A stretch of DNA of 64,000 nucleotides from assembly GCF_028502605.1 (NCBI RefSeq), contig NC_079232.1:992001-1056000 (forward strand), in the 5' to 3' direction. This DNA comes from Trichoderma breve. Its lineage: Eukaryota; Ascomycota; Sordariomycetes; Hypocreales; Hypocreaceae. Position 1 is the stretch's first letter. Every line of letters starts with the position of its first letter. This document shows positions 45,921-57,790 of the stretch, one piece after another. Under the pieces are notes generated by a model. It saw only the letters and a list, made by a program, of their open reading frames with translations, was not told the origin of the DNA and did no database searches. Made by a program: the position numbers and the translations under genes.

Positions 45921-48026
45921 CTACCAGCCCCTAATCCTATCCCAAAAAGAACCTGAAGCAGCCTTCTTCTCCTCTTCAGGGGGAACTGGCGGTGCTGTAA
46001 TGGTCGTGTTCCATTTCTCCTCGCCGCTGATGAAAAGTCGGTAGAGAAGCTTGCTCTCACCGTCTTCCTCTTCGATGGTGAATGAGCCAAACTTTGACAT
46101 GCCAGAGTGGTGATATCTTTGATTGCTGTTAGAAATATTCCCTGATAGCGGGTGATTAGGTTAGCCAAACTTACTGAATCAAAACGTCCTCATCGTCTAC
46201 CTGCGAATATGAAGGAATCGGCGACGCAAACTGGTTGAGCGGACTTGTGGAAAACTCATATACGGTAGACTCTTCCGACCAGTCGGATTCTGGAGGAGGC
46301 GGGAACTTTGTTGCAGCGAACTCGTGCCTATCTCCGGACAAGACCACGACTCCAATTCCGCGTGCGGAGACATCCCACATAGCTTCGAGAATCTTCTTTC
46401 TCTCAACCAAGAAGCCGCCCCAGGTGTCCTTGACGTTTACCGGCCAGTTCTTCGTGAAGGGAATGGACGATGCAACAAACTTCCACCTGACGCCCTTGGG
46501 CTCTGGCCGTCCTAGCCAGGCCAAAAAGTCGGCCAACTGATCGGCACCCAGCATTGTCTTCTCCGTCTCATTGAACGGCAGCTTGTTGCTGGATCTGTAA
46601 CTGCGAGTGTCAAGCATGAAGAAGCTCGCAGGGCCCTGCACAAACTCAAACCATGTAGCACCCTTGCGACGCTCACTCTTAGTACCGGCAGTCACAGCAC
46701 GGGGAGGGTTGATTTGAGCCTGGTAAATGTGCCATGGGTCTACAGCATTCTGGTAAACCCCGGTAGTGTTTGCATCCCAGTCCTACATGCCCTCGTAGTT
46801 AGCCAAGAAGAAAAGAAACTAATCAGTGCGAATAGGTAAGGGAGGATTACATTCGCAATCTCATGATCATCCAAGACATGAATCCAGCTCAAATTCTGGC
46901 CGACAGGGGCCCAATCCTCAGAAGCATACACTTGTCGATACTGCATACGGTACTCGTCAACCGACTTGCCAAAGCGCTCGGGGACATCAACATAGATGAA
47001 ATCGCCTAGGAAAAGCATGAACTGCGCGCTCAACTCAGGAAGTCGTTTGGCAAGATTTCGCAATCCTGGAATGGCAAGCGGATGATCCAAAGGCGAGTAG
47101 GGGAATCGCGGCAAGATGCATGAGGTGGATAAGAAAGTATATTTTCCTCCATTTTGACTTGGCATCTTGCCTGGTTGCGGCGCAGCAGTAAGCTCACCCG
47201 AGTGGTTGTTTGAGGTCCGCCACTCATACTTTTGCTGCTCTGCATAACTCAGAAGCGGAATGGTGAGAACGCTGGTGAAGTCTGTCTCATTGGAGGTACT
47301 CTTGACGCTGCCGACGGATTGCCAAATGAGTCCGTTGTAGTTTCGGATCTGAAAAGTGACGGGCATATTGGCCTGATCAGGTTCTCGGATGAGGAAATTG
47401 GCCTCTTTATGAGAGACATATCCAAGTCGCACAAAGGACAAGTCATTAGCCGGATAATACCATCTGGCGCGATACAAGGCGTCGGCAGTAAGACCAACGA
47501 ACGCTAGGTTGATGAGAAAACTCAACAAGGAGCTGAAGGGGCGCTTTGCACTAGGAGCACCGTAAAAGATGATCTTCCAGGCCGGTACATCTTTTCCAGC
47601 ATAAGAAATCGTTTCCTGAACGTCGACCTCTTCTGCGACAAGCTCTTGATCTGAATCATCATCCGGCGTGACTACGGTCTCTTTGACAGTTATGTCGACT
47701 TGATCATCGACGATTTCAAGTTCAGGTGAAGAGAATAAGCTCGTCAAGAAAGCTGGGATATATATGGCAAACAGGGCGAAGATGATAGACGGTAGTCGAG
47801 CCTAAGCGTGGTTAGGCATGCATGTTTTTTTACGTTCACGGTCACCCAATGAACCGTGGTGAGACTTACAGGAAACTATATTGGGCGTCAGTGGAGGATC
47901 AAAAATGAAATATTACGTGCACCTGGCGAGAGGCGAGAGAGCATCACGTACAGCACGGAAAAAGAGAATGGCTCCTATCCTGATAGCGACCGAAGACGCA
48001 TTTGCGATGGTTCTTTGGACGGCCAT
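45921..48026 (-). CDS. PhoD-like metallophosphatase with N-terminal membrane segments
   Basis: Five exons: 48026-47952, a 6-nt exon 47875-47870, 47801-46851, 46782-46175 and 46116-45921, giving 611 residues. The N-terminus has a hydrophobic stretch (LPSIIFALFAIYIPAFL) and a second near 85-110, so it is probably membrane-bound. The metallophosphatase core shows MLFLGDFIYVDVPERFGKS, WIHVLDDHEIAN, DWDANTTGVYQNAVDPW and VVLSGDRHEFAAT, matching PhoD-type alkaline phosphatases. The YHHSGMSKFGSF segment near the end fits the fungal family pattern. Likely activity: phosphomonoester or phosphodiester hydrolysis at a membrane. The last intron uses a CAAAG acceptor, chosen because it restores that segment. 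The microexon adds Phe-Pro. Divergent from the p24 gene. Confidence 0.86.
47870..47875 (-). other. 6-nt microexon of the PhoD-like gene
   Basis: TTTCCT (Phe-Pro), in phase 0, between CCAATATAG and GTAAGT with a CTGAC branch site before it. It gives FFRAFPARLP, like the R-x-x-P-x-R pattern I expect at this site in related proteins. Skipping it also keeps the frame. Confidence 0.6.
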
Positions 48027-48616
48027 CTTGAGCAAGATGCCACTTCCGCCCCCGCAAAGTCAGACGGCTGAGGCTCACTTGGGGGGAAGCAAGTCACTTG
48101 TTAGCGGTAACCAGGGAGAAGTTTAAAGAAGCGTTAAGCAGGGAGATGAAGCTGGAAAACGACTCCAATCACCACATGGCGATATCGCGAAGATGAAGAA
48201 ACGAGAATGTACAATCGACGTCACCTCCAATAAGAACAAGAATAACAACACGGGAACACGCCAATAATATAGCGGTGTCTCAGGCTGTGGCTCAAGCGGT
48301 ACGTATTCGAAACGCTGCTAAGGCGCTGTCCCGCTATTGCAGGCGATCCAACGCTGGAGCTAGTGGGATAGGCATCAATGCAGCGGCCCTAGTGGGCAGT
48401 AGGCAGGAGGTACAGGGGGCGGCAGCTGCGAAATTCCGTTACCGAGAGCAAGCAGGTTATTTGGGTACTTGGGTACTACTTTGATTGTGGCTGGTGGCGG
48501 GCAGAGGGTGGCTGGTGCACTGCTCCATGGATGGGCTTGGAGTGTCGTGTCCCATTCAAGCATCCCTGAAACCAGTCAGTCCTCGACATCGCATCGTCGA
48601 CCTGCACAACGACAAG
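48027..48616. promoter_or_regulatory. Divergent promoter of the PhoD-like and p24 genes
   Basis: 590 bp between the two start codons. No strong TATA box; the sequence shows no other gene. Confidence 0.5.
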
Positions 48617-49378
48617 ATGAGATTGACGACGCTGGTAGCTGGCCTGATTGGCCTCATGGCCACCAATGTTGCCGCTACAGCATTGACCTACAAGCTGACC
48701 GCCAACGAACTGGCCTGCTTCTTTGCCTCCACGAAGAACGAAAACGAGAAGATTGCCTTTTACTTTGCTGTTAGTGCCGCCGCATTGCATCGAGGCGATA
48801 CCCGTTCCGCGCATATATTAACTTCCGAGGTGCATTAGGTTCAATCCGGTGGTTCGTTCGATGTCGATTACCTTGTCGAGGGACCTGGTGGGAAGGTCAT
48901 CCTTCAGGGCGAAAAGGAGCGACAGGGCGACTTTGTCTTCACCGCGCAGGTAGTTGGTGACTACAAGTTCTGCTTCGACAACGATATGAGCACATATACT
49001 GATAAATTTGTCGATTTCGAAATTGCTGTAAGTGCCGAATGGGGATTTGCAAGCAGGCCACCGTAGCTAACCATACCAATCCAGGTCGAAAACGAGTCTC
49101 GAACCGCCCAGCTCCCCTCCAAGCAGGGTTCATCGCCAGAACAGACATCCGTCCTGGAGGAATCCATCTACAAGATCTCTGGCCAGCTTTCCACCATTTC
49201 CCGAAACCAAAAGTACTTTAGAACACGAGAGAATCGCAACTTCAGCACCGTGTCCAGCACGGAGAAGCGCATTGTCAACTTTAGCATGATTCAGATCGCT
49301 CTGATTGTCTGCATGGGAGCACTGCAAGTGTTTGTTGTCCGGTTCTTCTTCCAGGGTGCTCGCAAGGGTTACGTTTAA
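48617..49378 (+). CDS. p24-family cargo receptor (emp24/gp25L, Erp type)
   Basis: Three exons: 48617-48769, 48839-49027 and 49085-49378, giving 211 residues. Signal peptide about 1-21 (ends TNVAATA), GOLD domain with the two conserved Cys (NELACFF and YKFCFDN), a coiled coil (about 125-165), one membrane helix near 182-203 (MIQIALIVCMGALQVFVVRFFF), and a short cytosolic tail ending RKGYV. The FF and basic tail are the usual COPII/COPI sorting signals. p24 proteins cycle between ER and Golgi and load GPI-anchored and other cargo. The tail and length point to the Erp subgroup rather than Emp24 or Erv25, but the member is not settled. First intron donor is GTTAGT. Confidence 0.92.
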
Positions 49379-49896
49379 GCGAATATTTATCATGAACTGT
49401 GCGGAAGGGTGGTCTGGACGGCAAGCAACAGGCTACAAGTTGACATGACGGATGGTATGGATGGATATCAGCATTTCTATGTGCAGGGAGAGGTTGGCCA
49501 GCGTGGCCAGAAGTCACGGCGATGGGCGTGTTTTGTAGCCTGAAAATGGCTGGTGAGGAGCGTCATGGGAATTAAGTTGGCAAGCTAATGAAAATGGAGG
49601 CGCTATTTAAAAGAAGAATACAATTACAGATTCAACCTCATTGTTTCTATTCGTGTGTTTATACAGGTATCAATGGACAGCTACAGACAGCTGCGTCTTG
49701 GTGACAGGGGAATCATTATTCCGAGGCTTCTCGCCTCAAGCCACTTTGCGGAGCCTTTGCTCGGATCCACCCACCGCCTACCTGAATGCACAATCCCTGT
49801 AATCAGCCACACCTGCACCGCCATACTTGGAATTTCTCAACCAGAAGCTGGCATCGCAACTTACAGGCTTCAACATCATCTCACGCGACGCCCAAA
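49379..49896. promoter_or_regulatory. Intergenic: 3' of the p24 gene and promoter of prp45
   Basis: 518 bp between two plus-strand genes. An in-frame ATG at 49786 would extend Prp45 by 37 residues unlike the family. Confidence 0.5.
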
Positions 49897-51734
49897 ATGA
49901 CGTCCATGGCCGCATCGCTGCAGGCGTCGCTCCCCAAGCCGAAATACACCGGCGAGGATGAAGAGGCGCCATCCCGGACGCAGCAGCGCGGCCCTCGCAT
50001 CGTAGGGCCCGGCCAGCTGGACGAGACGCAAATCGTCCTCAAGCGAAGCGGACCTCCCCCATACGGCCAGCGAGCGGGATGGCGACCTCGCTCGCAGGAG
50101 GATTTCGGCGATGGCGGTGCGTTTCCCGAGATCCCGATTGCCCAGTACCCTCTGGACATGGGCAAGAAGGGTGCGAAGACGAGCAATGCCTTGGCTCTCC
50201 AAGTCGATGCCGAGGGCAAGGTCAAATACGACGCGATTGCAAGACAGGGTCACGGCGAAGGACGAATCATTCACACATCTTTCAAGGATCTGATCCCGCT
50301 GAGGCAGCGAGCCGACGCTGGAGAGATTGACCTATCGCGTCCGGACAAGGAGTCTGTGGAGGCGACGACGGAGAGAACTAAGAACGCGTTGGCAGCCCTC
50401 GTCAGCGGAGCAGTGGCTGCACAGAAGCCAAAGAATCTCAACATTGGACAGCGAAAAGACCCGACATTTGTGCGATATACGCCGGCAAACCAGATGGGAG
50501 ACAACTCCAAGAAGCAGGATCGCATCATGAAGATTGTCGAGCGGCAGCGAGATCCGATGGAGCCTCCGAAATTCAAGCACAAGAAAATTCCCCGTGGTCC
50601 CCCGTCACCTCCTCCTCCTGTTATGCACTCCCCCCCACGGAAGCTTACAGCCGAAGATCAAGAGATGTGGAGGATCCCACCTCCGGTATCGAATTGGAAG
50701 AACCCTAAAGGTTTCACGGTGCCCTTGGACAAGCGTTTGGCTGCCGACGGACGAGGCTTACAGGATATTACGATTAATGATAAGCACGCACAGTTTGCAG
50801 AGGCAATCAAGATGGCAGAGCGCCATGCCCGAGACGAAGTCCAACAGAGAGCCCTGATGCAGCAGAGGCTAGCGGAGAAGGAGAAGGCTCAGAAGGAAGA
50901 AAATCTGCGATCTCTAGCCCAAAAGGCGCGCGAGGATCGAGCTGCTGCTGGGCAGCGTGGAAGAAGGGACTCGAGGGATTCGCGAGACTCACGAGAGTCG
51001 GGGTCAAGATCACCATCACGGTCAAGCTACAGCGGCTCAGAGTCCAGGGGCGGCTCTGATAGCGAAGATTCAGAGATTCGGGCTCGAGAAAGGGCACGAA
51101 GGGAGAAACGAAAGGAAGACGAGCGCAAGTTGCGACAAACACGAATGGGTGCAGAGCGACGTATCCAAGTCATGGCGCGAGAACAAAATCGAGACATATC
51201 CGAGAAGATTGCTCTAGGCATAGCCAAGCCTTCACAGTCCAAGGAAACCATGTACGACTCCCGATTATTCAACCAGTCCAGCGGGTTCGATAGCGGATTC
51301 AACGAGGACAACCCCTACGACAAGCCCCTCTTTGCTGCCCAGGATGCCATTAACAGCATCTACCGGCCGCGAGCGAATCTGGACGATGAGGATGCAGAAG
51401 CGGGCGATAAAGAGATGGCCAAGATCCAGAAATCAAGTCGGTTCGGCGAAGCACTGGGCAAAGGCACCTTTAAGGGGGCCAGCGAAGCAGAGGTCAGTTT
51501 TTCTTTGGATATCCTTCCCCTCCTTCTACTCTTGTCGTTTTTGTAACTTTGCTAACTGATTGGAAATAGGCACGAGAAGGACCCGTGCAGTTTGAGAAGG
51601 ATGCGGTAGACCCCTTTAACGTGGACAAATTCTTATCTGAGGTAGACCAGAACTCCTCCTCCAAGAGAGGGTATGGACTGCAGGACGAAGACCGGAAGGC
51701 GAAGAAGGCTCGCGTTGAGGAGGATGACGATTAA
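49897..51734 (+). CDS. prp45: Pre-mRNA-processing protein Prp45 (SNW1/SKIP family)
   Basis: Two exons: 49897-51492 and 51570-51734, giving 586 residues. The start (MAASLQASLPKPKYTG) matches fungal Prp45, which decides against the in-frame ATG at 49786. The SNW/SKIP domain is plain: GPPPYGQRAGWRPRSQEDFGDGGAFPEIP, QYPLDMG, YTPANQMGDNS, RIMKIVERQRDPMEPPKFKHKK, RIPPPVSNWKNPKGFTVPLDKR. A helical basic region and a Ser/Arg/Asp-rich run (DSRDSRDSRES...) come next, then the conserved YDSRLFNQSSGFDSGFNEDN. The protein is a core NineTeen-associated spliceosome component that also acts in transcription. The C-terminal exon is acidic with KKARVEEDDD. Nuclear. Confidence 0.96.
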
Positions 51735-53166
51735 AGCGTACATGTACTATTTTTTTTTAGAGATGCATTATCATGTCCAATACTAATGAGATGATGGCAG
51801 CATCGCGTTTTTGCTGCTTGGGTATTCAGGGGGTCAATATCTTTTGGTTTCGTCGGTGTCATAGTCCATTGTGCTTGCGGTTAAAGGTATATGGAATGGA
51901 AAACAAATAAAAAGAAGATAATTTGTCGACATGACGATTTGAATACCATTTGGAAAAGAAACACGGTGTTAGTGTTTATATGAGCTAGGTAAGCTGTAGC
52001 ACCGTTTAACGCATCAAGACATCACATGTGAAGAACCAAGCTGTTCCGCATCACACCATCAGAATACCGAGCCCACTCACACTTCGTATCTAGCACATTT
52101 TGCTTTTGGCTTGTTGCACTGCCACCCCGTCTCTAACTCACCTTTTCGTTTATCTCCTTTTTTTTCTCTTTCTCCTTTCAGCCAAGGACCAACCGTAGAT
52201 ACTTTGCCGGGGAGCAGAAAGAGATGAATACCACGGTAAGTGATGGCGGCGCTTTGGTTCTTGTATGGCAGCTGTCAGTCATCTTGTACAATACGAGCCA
52301 GCACCATAAATAGCTACAGAGTTTCAATGACGCGTCATTGTTACAGGCTGTGTCGATCCAGGCCCCCAGTTTTCGCTTCTAATCCGCTTTTTGCACGATT
52401 TCCGGTTGCAGCTCTGCATTTTTTTTGGCTGGCTTGTTTTAGGCAGAGGTTAGTCAGGGCAGCTACGGGAGTGTCTGAATCTGGCGACTCGACACGGCAC
52501 GTTTTTTTTTTGGTGACGGGGAAGCGGCATTTGGTCCAACCCCGGGGAGCCATTGGAATGGATCGCTGGCTGTGCCGCAGTATCCGGCGTTGTTGTGTAT
52601 GGAGTACGATAGGCAATGTGACGGTAGATGCACCAAAACAGAAGATGTACCTGGATGTACCTGTGAGGTGAGCAGGAGATCTCATGTACGAAGTATGAGG
52701 TCAATCCACCTTTTTTGTGTTTATTTTTTATTTTTCTTACTTCTTACACTACACCTCGTATCCGTGTTTGCTGGAGCATTGTGCTTCTCTTCTTCATCCT
52801 CCAAACTGCCAGTGTCGCTCGTTTCTCTCTCTCTCTCTCTCTCTTCTTTTTATCTGCGATATCTCCAGCGTGGATACGATACGCATTTATCAGGACGAAT
52901 ACGCTCGTTGGGAGTTGCTTGTTCCCAAAGTGGTTATCGCCGGTGATATTAACCGCCTACACTCATTGGCTGGGATTGGCATCCTTCGATTGATTCCAAT
53001 CGTTAGTTGGTTCGCTGATTTGATTTGAATTTTTTAATTGCGGTATTGCACGCCTTTCGACAAAACTGAAAGCGAGGAGCATATCTGCCCCTGTTTTCTC
53101 TCTTCTTTTCCCCTCTCGTCTTTCGTCTCTGAGCCCAAAGGGAAATCGCATCTTTCAGGCACCAAA
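51735..53166. promoter_or_regulatory. Intergenic: 3' of prp45 and promoter/leader of the GH16 gene
   Basis: 1.4 kb, pyrimidine-rich toward the right. A possible leader exon ends at a GTAAGT donor at 52236, with a TTTCAG acceptor ending at 53158, just before the GH16 ATG. No other gene recognised. Confidence 0.5.
52824..52845. repeat. (TC)n dinucleotide run
   Basis: About 11 TC units, followed by more T-rich sequence. Pyrimidine tracts of this kind are common in fungal promoters and leaders. Confidence 0.9.
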
Positions 53167-54512
53167 ATGGATCGAGGCGTAAAGCCGGGCGAGATCCCTC
53201 CCAGATACGAAGAGTTCCAAGTTGGTTCTGGTGGTGGCTATCAAAAATCCGGCTCCTCCGCCTCTGCGTGGGATCCGAGATACTGGTCCAAGAAAGTATG
53301 GATCGGCATCGCTGCAGTTATTGTCATCGCCATTGTCATTGGCGTGGCTGTTGGCGTCACACAAGGGAAGAAGAGCTCATATCCCGACTATTCCCAGCTC
53401 ACCTATACCCTAAAGGATACATGTGAGTTTACTCATGTCTCATTTGGGGAATCATGCTAACCACTACTTGGGGGCAAATAATTAGTCCAGGGAGAATCCT
53501 TCTTTGATAACTTCAACTACTTCACAGGATTTGACCCTGCTCAAGGCTTTGTGCACTACGTCCCAGAGCCTCAAGCTAAGCAGCTGGTAAGTAGCAGTAG
53601 CTTTCATGCTATCAGCTATCATGGGTACTTCAATTGCCAGAGATGTCGTTAACATGCTGTTAGAACCTGACTTTTGCATCCCAAGATGCTGCAGTCCTCA
53701 GAGTCGACACCTCTGTCGGACCGGGCAGCAACCCCGATGCTTCTACGGGTCGCTTCTCAGTGCGAGTAGAATCTAAAAACACCTACAACAACGGTCTATT
53801 CATCTTTGACGTCCGTCACACTCCGTTTGGCTGCGGCACCTGGCCCGCTCTCTGGCTCACTGATCCATCCAACTGGCCCAAGAACGGCGAGATCGATGTC
53901 ATGGAGGCAACGAACAAGGCTACCGACGGAAATCAGATGACGCTTCACACCTCCAGCGGCTGCTCCATGGGCGTGAAGAGGAAGCAGGCAGACAAAGCCC
54001 TTCAGACCAACTGCGACGCCACCAAGAACGGCAACGCAGGCTGCGGCGTCCAGGGCGCAGACAGCACCTTTGGCTCGGATTACAACAAGAATGGAGGCGG
54101 CATCATGGCCATGGAGTGGCGTGATGCGGGTATCCGCGTGTGGCAGTTTGCTCGCAGCGCCATCCCCTCCGACATTACGAGCCAGAAGCCTGATCCGAGC
54201 ACTTGGGGCGAGGCCGCGGCTGATTTTCCGAGCACGGACTGCAATGTTGGGAATCACTTCAGGAATAACTCGATTATCCTGAACATTGATCTCTGCGGTG
54301 ACCTGGTGTATGGAGTTTGGGACAGTTCTGGTTGTAAGTGCTCTCTTTTTACCTCGCATATTCTGCGATCTTTTCTGTATTGGCCAAGATGCTAACAGTA
54401 CTTGATACCTGCAGGCTCCAGCAACTGTACCGACATTGTTGCAAACCAACCCCAGTCCTTCACGGATGCGTACTGGGAAGTTGGCAAGTTCCAAGTTTAT
54501 CAGTCGTCGTAA
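53167..54512 (+). CDS. GH16 glucanase with N-terminal membrane anchor
   Basis: Four exons: 53167-53422, 53486-53586, 53664-54333 and 54415-54512, giving 374 residues. Residues 1-44 are hydrophilic with no signal peptide; a single helix at about 44-64 (VWIGIAAVIVIAIVIGVAVGV) should act as a signal anchor, placing the enzyme outside the membrane or in the secretory lumen. The GH16 site is GEIDVMEA: Glu195 nucleophile, Asp197, Glu200 acid/base. The CGTWPALWLTDPSNWPKN and NGGGIMAMEWRDAGIRVW patterns match fungal mixed-linkage or beta-1,3-glucanases of GH16. The expected work is cell-wall glucan trimming. Cys residues in pairs fit an exported domain. A secreted enzyme would instead carry a cleaved signal, so the anchor is a notable feature. 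Confidence 0.93.
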
Positions 54513-54997
54513 GACTGAGCGTTGATGGTTTCGTTTAATGAGGCATGGTCATGAATTATCGGGGTTAATACGTAGGGAAGGAATATGTACTGGGTTTATA
54601 TAGTAATAAAATAAGTGGTATGGGGTGTTAGATGTACATGACTTTTGGCATGTCTGGAGAGGAGGGAAACTGAGACTGTTCAATAATGAGTTTCTCATAA
54701 TATACATAATCTGCCTCTATAGAAGCCTGGGTATTGTTATACACGTCCAGATCTCCCAATTCAATCGATAACATGCTGCCATCTCTTTCTCTGTTTTAAT
54801 CAAAAGGCCACACTCAAAGTGGAGAGATGCCATGTGTCAGTTCCGCCAACGCCAACCCAGATGCTCTATATGTACACTCTACCGGAACTCCTCAGCCCGT
54901 AATTACCACCAAGTTAAAAAGCACATATCCTCAAAATCCTTCATATCATCATACAAGCCCCCTTTCCTTCCTCGGCAAGGTAAAAACAGCAGCTGCT
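54513..54997. other. Convergent 3' region, GH16 / tim22
   Basis: 485 bp between two stop codons on opposite strands; no gene seen. Confidence 0.55.
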
Positions 54998-55692
54998 CTA
55001 CTCGTCACTCGGCTGGCGCATGTACGCATCAATAGCCGCACTAAACGCCGCAAAGGCAACGCATCCTCCCGCAACGGCCTGCGGGCCCGCGTTCTTGGCC
55101 AAGATGCCTCCCGTCAGACATCCGGCCGCCATGCCGTTGACCAGGTCGTTCTTCGCCCGCATGCCCTCGATGCCGCACTCAATCCCGGAGAATAGGGCGC
55201 CGACCTTGCCGAAGTTCTTGGCCATGCTCCAGGACCGCGTGCCCATGTCCTTGAAGCCGATCTTGAGCTGCTGGCGGAGGGGGAGCGATGTGATGGCGGG
55301 CTGGCCGTTGGCGCCTTGGAGGGGGCTGCCGAAGGGGGTATCGTATGACATCTGTAGAAAAAAAAGTAGAACGTGTTAGCAAAATGGACGAGCGAGTTGG
55401 GACTGGTAGTAGGATAGAGGAAACGTACAGAGGCCATGAAGAGGCCAAAGAGTCCGCCCATGCCGAAGCCCATGACGCCTGACATGATGGATTTGCCGTA
55501 ACATGATTCCATTGCGCCTTGAATCTAGATCGGAGAACGGTTAGTGTACTATTTATGCGATGTTGCTGCCGAACTTCGTTGGCGCGCGCAAAGAGAAGAG
55601 AGAGGTAGATTTACAGCTCTGACGTTAGGATCTTGGCCGCCCAGCTGCGGAAGAGGCGTATTGCCCCCGCTGAAAGGAGTTGGGATGCTCAT
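54998..55692 (-). CDS. tim22: Mitochondrial inner-membrane translocase subunit Tim22
   Basis: Three exons: 55692-55615, 55524-55429 and 55351-54998, giving 175 residues. The Tim17/22/23 signature is seen: [24 protein letters not shown] as first membrane segment with Gly packing, then [47 protein letters not shown] split over later segments. The Cys pair in ESCYGK and IECGIE is the one that forms a disulphide in yeast Tim22. The N-terminus is Gly/Pro-rich (TPFSGGN) and faces the intermembrane space. Tim22 forms the pore for inserting carrier proteins into the inner membrane. All introns are phase 0; the first donor is GTAAAT. Confidence 0.93.
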
Positions 55693-56245
55693 GATGGAGA
55701 AAAACAAATAGCTTCTGAAATCGAATAAATTGAGTGATTGGCCGGTATGGCGATGATGCCGTCACTGCATGCGAGTAATGGGGATTGTTTGAATCGCCCA
55801 GCTACGAGGGACCTTGAAGATTAACGAGAGGAATTATTTCTGCCGGGCTTGACCGCCTTGGTGGGTTGGCGGATTCTGACTGTCCCCCGCGGCGGGGCTG
55901 AAATTCAGGCTTCGGTGCCGCCGGCCGGAGCGGAGCGGGAGGGTTGCGGGAGGTGGAATTTGTGTGACAGAGGGAAGAATTGGTGATAATATATTGATAT
56001 GCACTTTATTTGATTAAGATTGGATAATTTCGGCATATTGGATCATACATACATAGATCTCATTTTAATGAATAGATAATACGAACTCAGACTCGCAGTA
56101 TAAGTAGAGTTCTTTCGTATATTTCCTCTAGCTTCGTCTATTTGTCAAGATCCTAAAACAATCCCAGTGCTCACAATGCAATGCCAGTACATATCTTACC
56201 CGCCTTTAAATAACATCAAACTACATAAAAATGACTCAATTGCTC
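55693..56245. promoter_or_regulatory. Intergenic: promoter of tim22 and 3' of the patatin gene
   Basis: 553 bp between two minus-strand genes. A GC-rich patch near 55880-55960 lies upstream of tim22, and an AT-rich part near 56000-56220 fits the 3' end of the patatin gene. Confidence 0.5.
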
Positions 56246-57461
56246 TCATTCGTCACACACCGCAGCCACGGCCTTGTTAATCCACAGCTGGTTCTTCTCC
56301 TCCTCAATATACGCAGTCGCCAACTGCTTCAGCTCCTCCATCTTGGTGTAATCCGCCAGCCCAATCTCGCTTTTACCAAGCGACGGGTTCAATCTAACGT
56401 ATCTCGTCTGAGAATGTTCAGACCGGTTGTTCAAGGCCGTCATGTGTCGTGAAAAGTCCTTGCCCTTTGCGTTTGTGTTGGTAGCAAAGCCCATGACTGA
56501 AGATGCCACTCCTGCGAGCTGGAACCATGATTCAGATGGTGAATCGGGCTTAACGTAGCCGGTACCCAGGCTGATGACGCACGATATGGCGGGAGCAGGC
56601 TCGTTTGGCTGGACGAGCTCGTATCTTGAGTACCACAGCTGGTCGATGGGGTTGTTGTTGAGCAGGCCACCGTCCCAAAAGGTCAGCTTGGGGTCGTTTT
56701 CGGGCCACTTCACTTCGGGGAAGTATGTTGGTGCGGCAGAGGTTGCGCGCGTAGCCAGACTGATTGTGATTTTGTCTGAATGGTCTCGCATGACGTCGTT
56801 GACTTTGGATTGGACGTGGATGGTGTTGTCCTTGTATGATCTCAACAAGACCGTTTCAGCTCTGTTTTGCGCTGTTGTGCAGACAAACCTTTTCAAGCAC
56901 CACATTATTAGATATGATTCCTGCAGACAAGAGTTGAAAAGAAAAAGAAAAAGAAAAAGATACTTACATCCTGCCGGCATTGGGATGCATCAATGGCGCA
57001 TCGCCCTTCAACCTCCTGTCCTCTTCATCCAGACCATACTTGGCAACAACCTTGTCAATGGCCTTTTTCAACGATGCGTCGTCGAATCTACTGCTCTGAA
57101 CCAGCGTCTTGCTGTTGTTGATCCAAGAAGCAAGCGAGTTGGGCATCACGCGAGTGATGTTCCACCCATAGATTTTGGGGCTAAACACCTCCTTGGAGAT
57201 AATGTCGTACTGATCAATGGCGTCTGAAGCTGTCATGCGAAGCCGAAACAGCATGATGCCAATGATGCCACCAGTACTCGTGCCTGCGGCCAGTTCAAAA
57301 TAGTCTGCAGGGCGACATTCTTCTTTGAGACCCTTCCGTTGCTGGACTCTCTTCATGATTTCTTTGAGGACGATGAGGGATGCTACGCCTCGGACGCCGC
57401 CGCCATCGAGAGCGAGGAGGCGGACGCCGTTGAGATGCCGTGTTGCAGGGAGGTAGACCAT
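56246..57461 (-). CDS. Patatin-like phospholipase / acyl hydrolase
   Basis: Two exons: 57461-56968 and 56888-56246, giving 378 residues. The patatin fold is complete: glycine-rich oxyanion loop DGGGVRG (19-25), nucleophile elbow GTSTGG with Ser62, and the catalytic Asp237 in WDGGLLNNNP. A CTTAQNRAETVLLRSY strand follows the intron. No signal peptide or membrane helix is seen, so it is probably cytosolic, with lipid or acyl-ester substrates. Fungal patatin proteins of this single-domain kind are of unsettled role; some are fused to NB-ARC or ankyrin repeats, but nothing of that kind is attached here. The intron opens with GTAAGT and a (TTTTTC)n pyrimidine run. A TATA box lies about 100 bp upstream. 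Confidence 0.92.
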
Positions 57462-57563
57462 TGTGGTGTGGTGTGGCTATGCTATGTAAATAGCTAGAAG
57501 AAGAGAAGAATGCTGGAATAGTTTAACAATTTGAAGATGAGAGTTTTGGGAGCGCAATTGTTA

Positions 57564-57572
57564 CTTATATAG
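57564..57572 (-). promoter_or_regulatory. TATA box of the patatin gene
   Basis: CTATATAAG on the minus strand, about 100 bp before the start codon at 57461. Confidence 0.5.
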
Positions 57573-57790
57573 TAAGAGTATCTATTATCTACTTACACAT
57601 TGGTGAGTGTGCTGGTACAACTCACACAAATGGAGCTGCAAACTATCAATAGAGTCCCCGTCAAGCCTCCCAGACTATTGCCGGTCCATCCCGTTTCCAG
57701 AGCCGCTACAGGGCCAATTATTGACTCTTGGCCCAGCTGAGCTCTTGTTTGCCCACTCTAGACCAGCTCCACTCAGACGCGGCCCGTCCA

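Noticed and set aside
49786..49896. Upstream ATG for Prp45
   Set aside because: It adds 37 residues not seen in Prp45 relatives, whose N-terminus matches the 49897 start.
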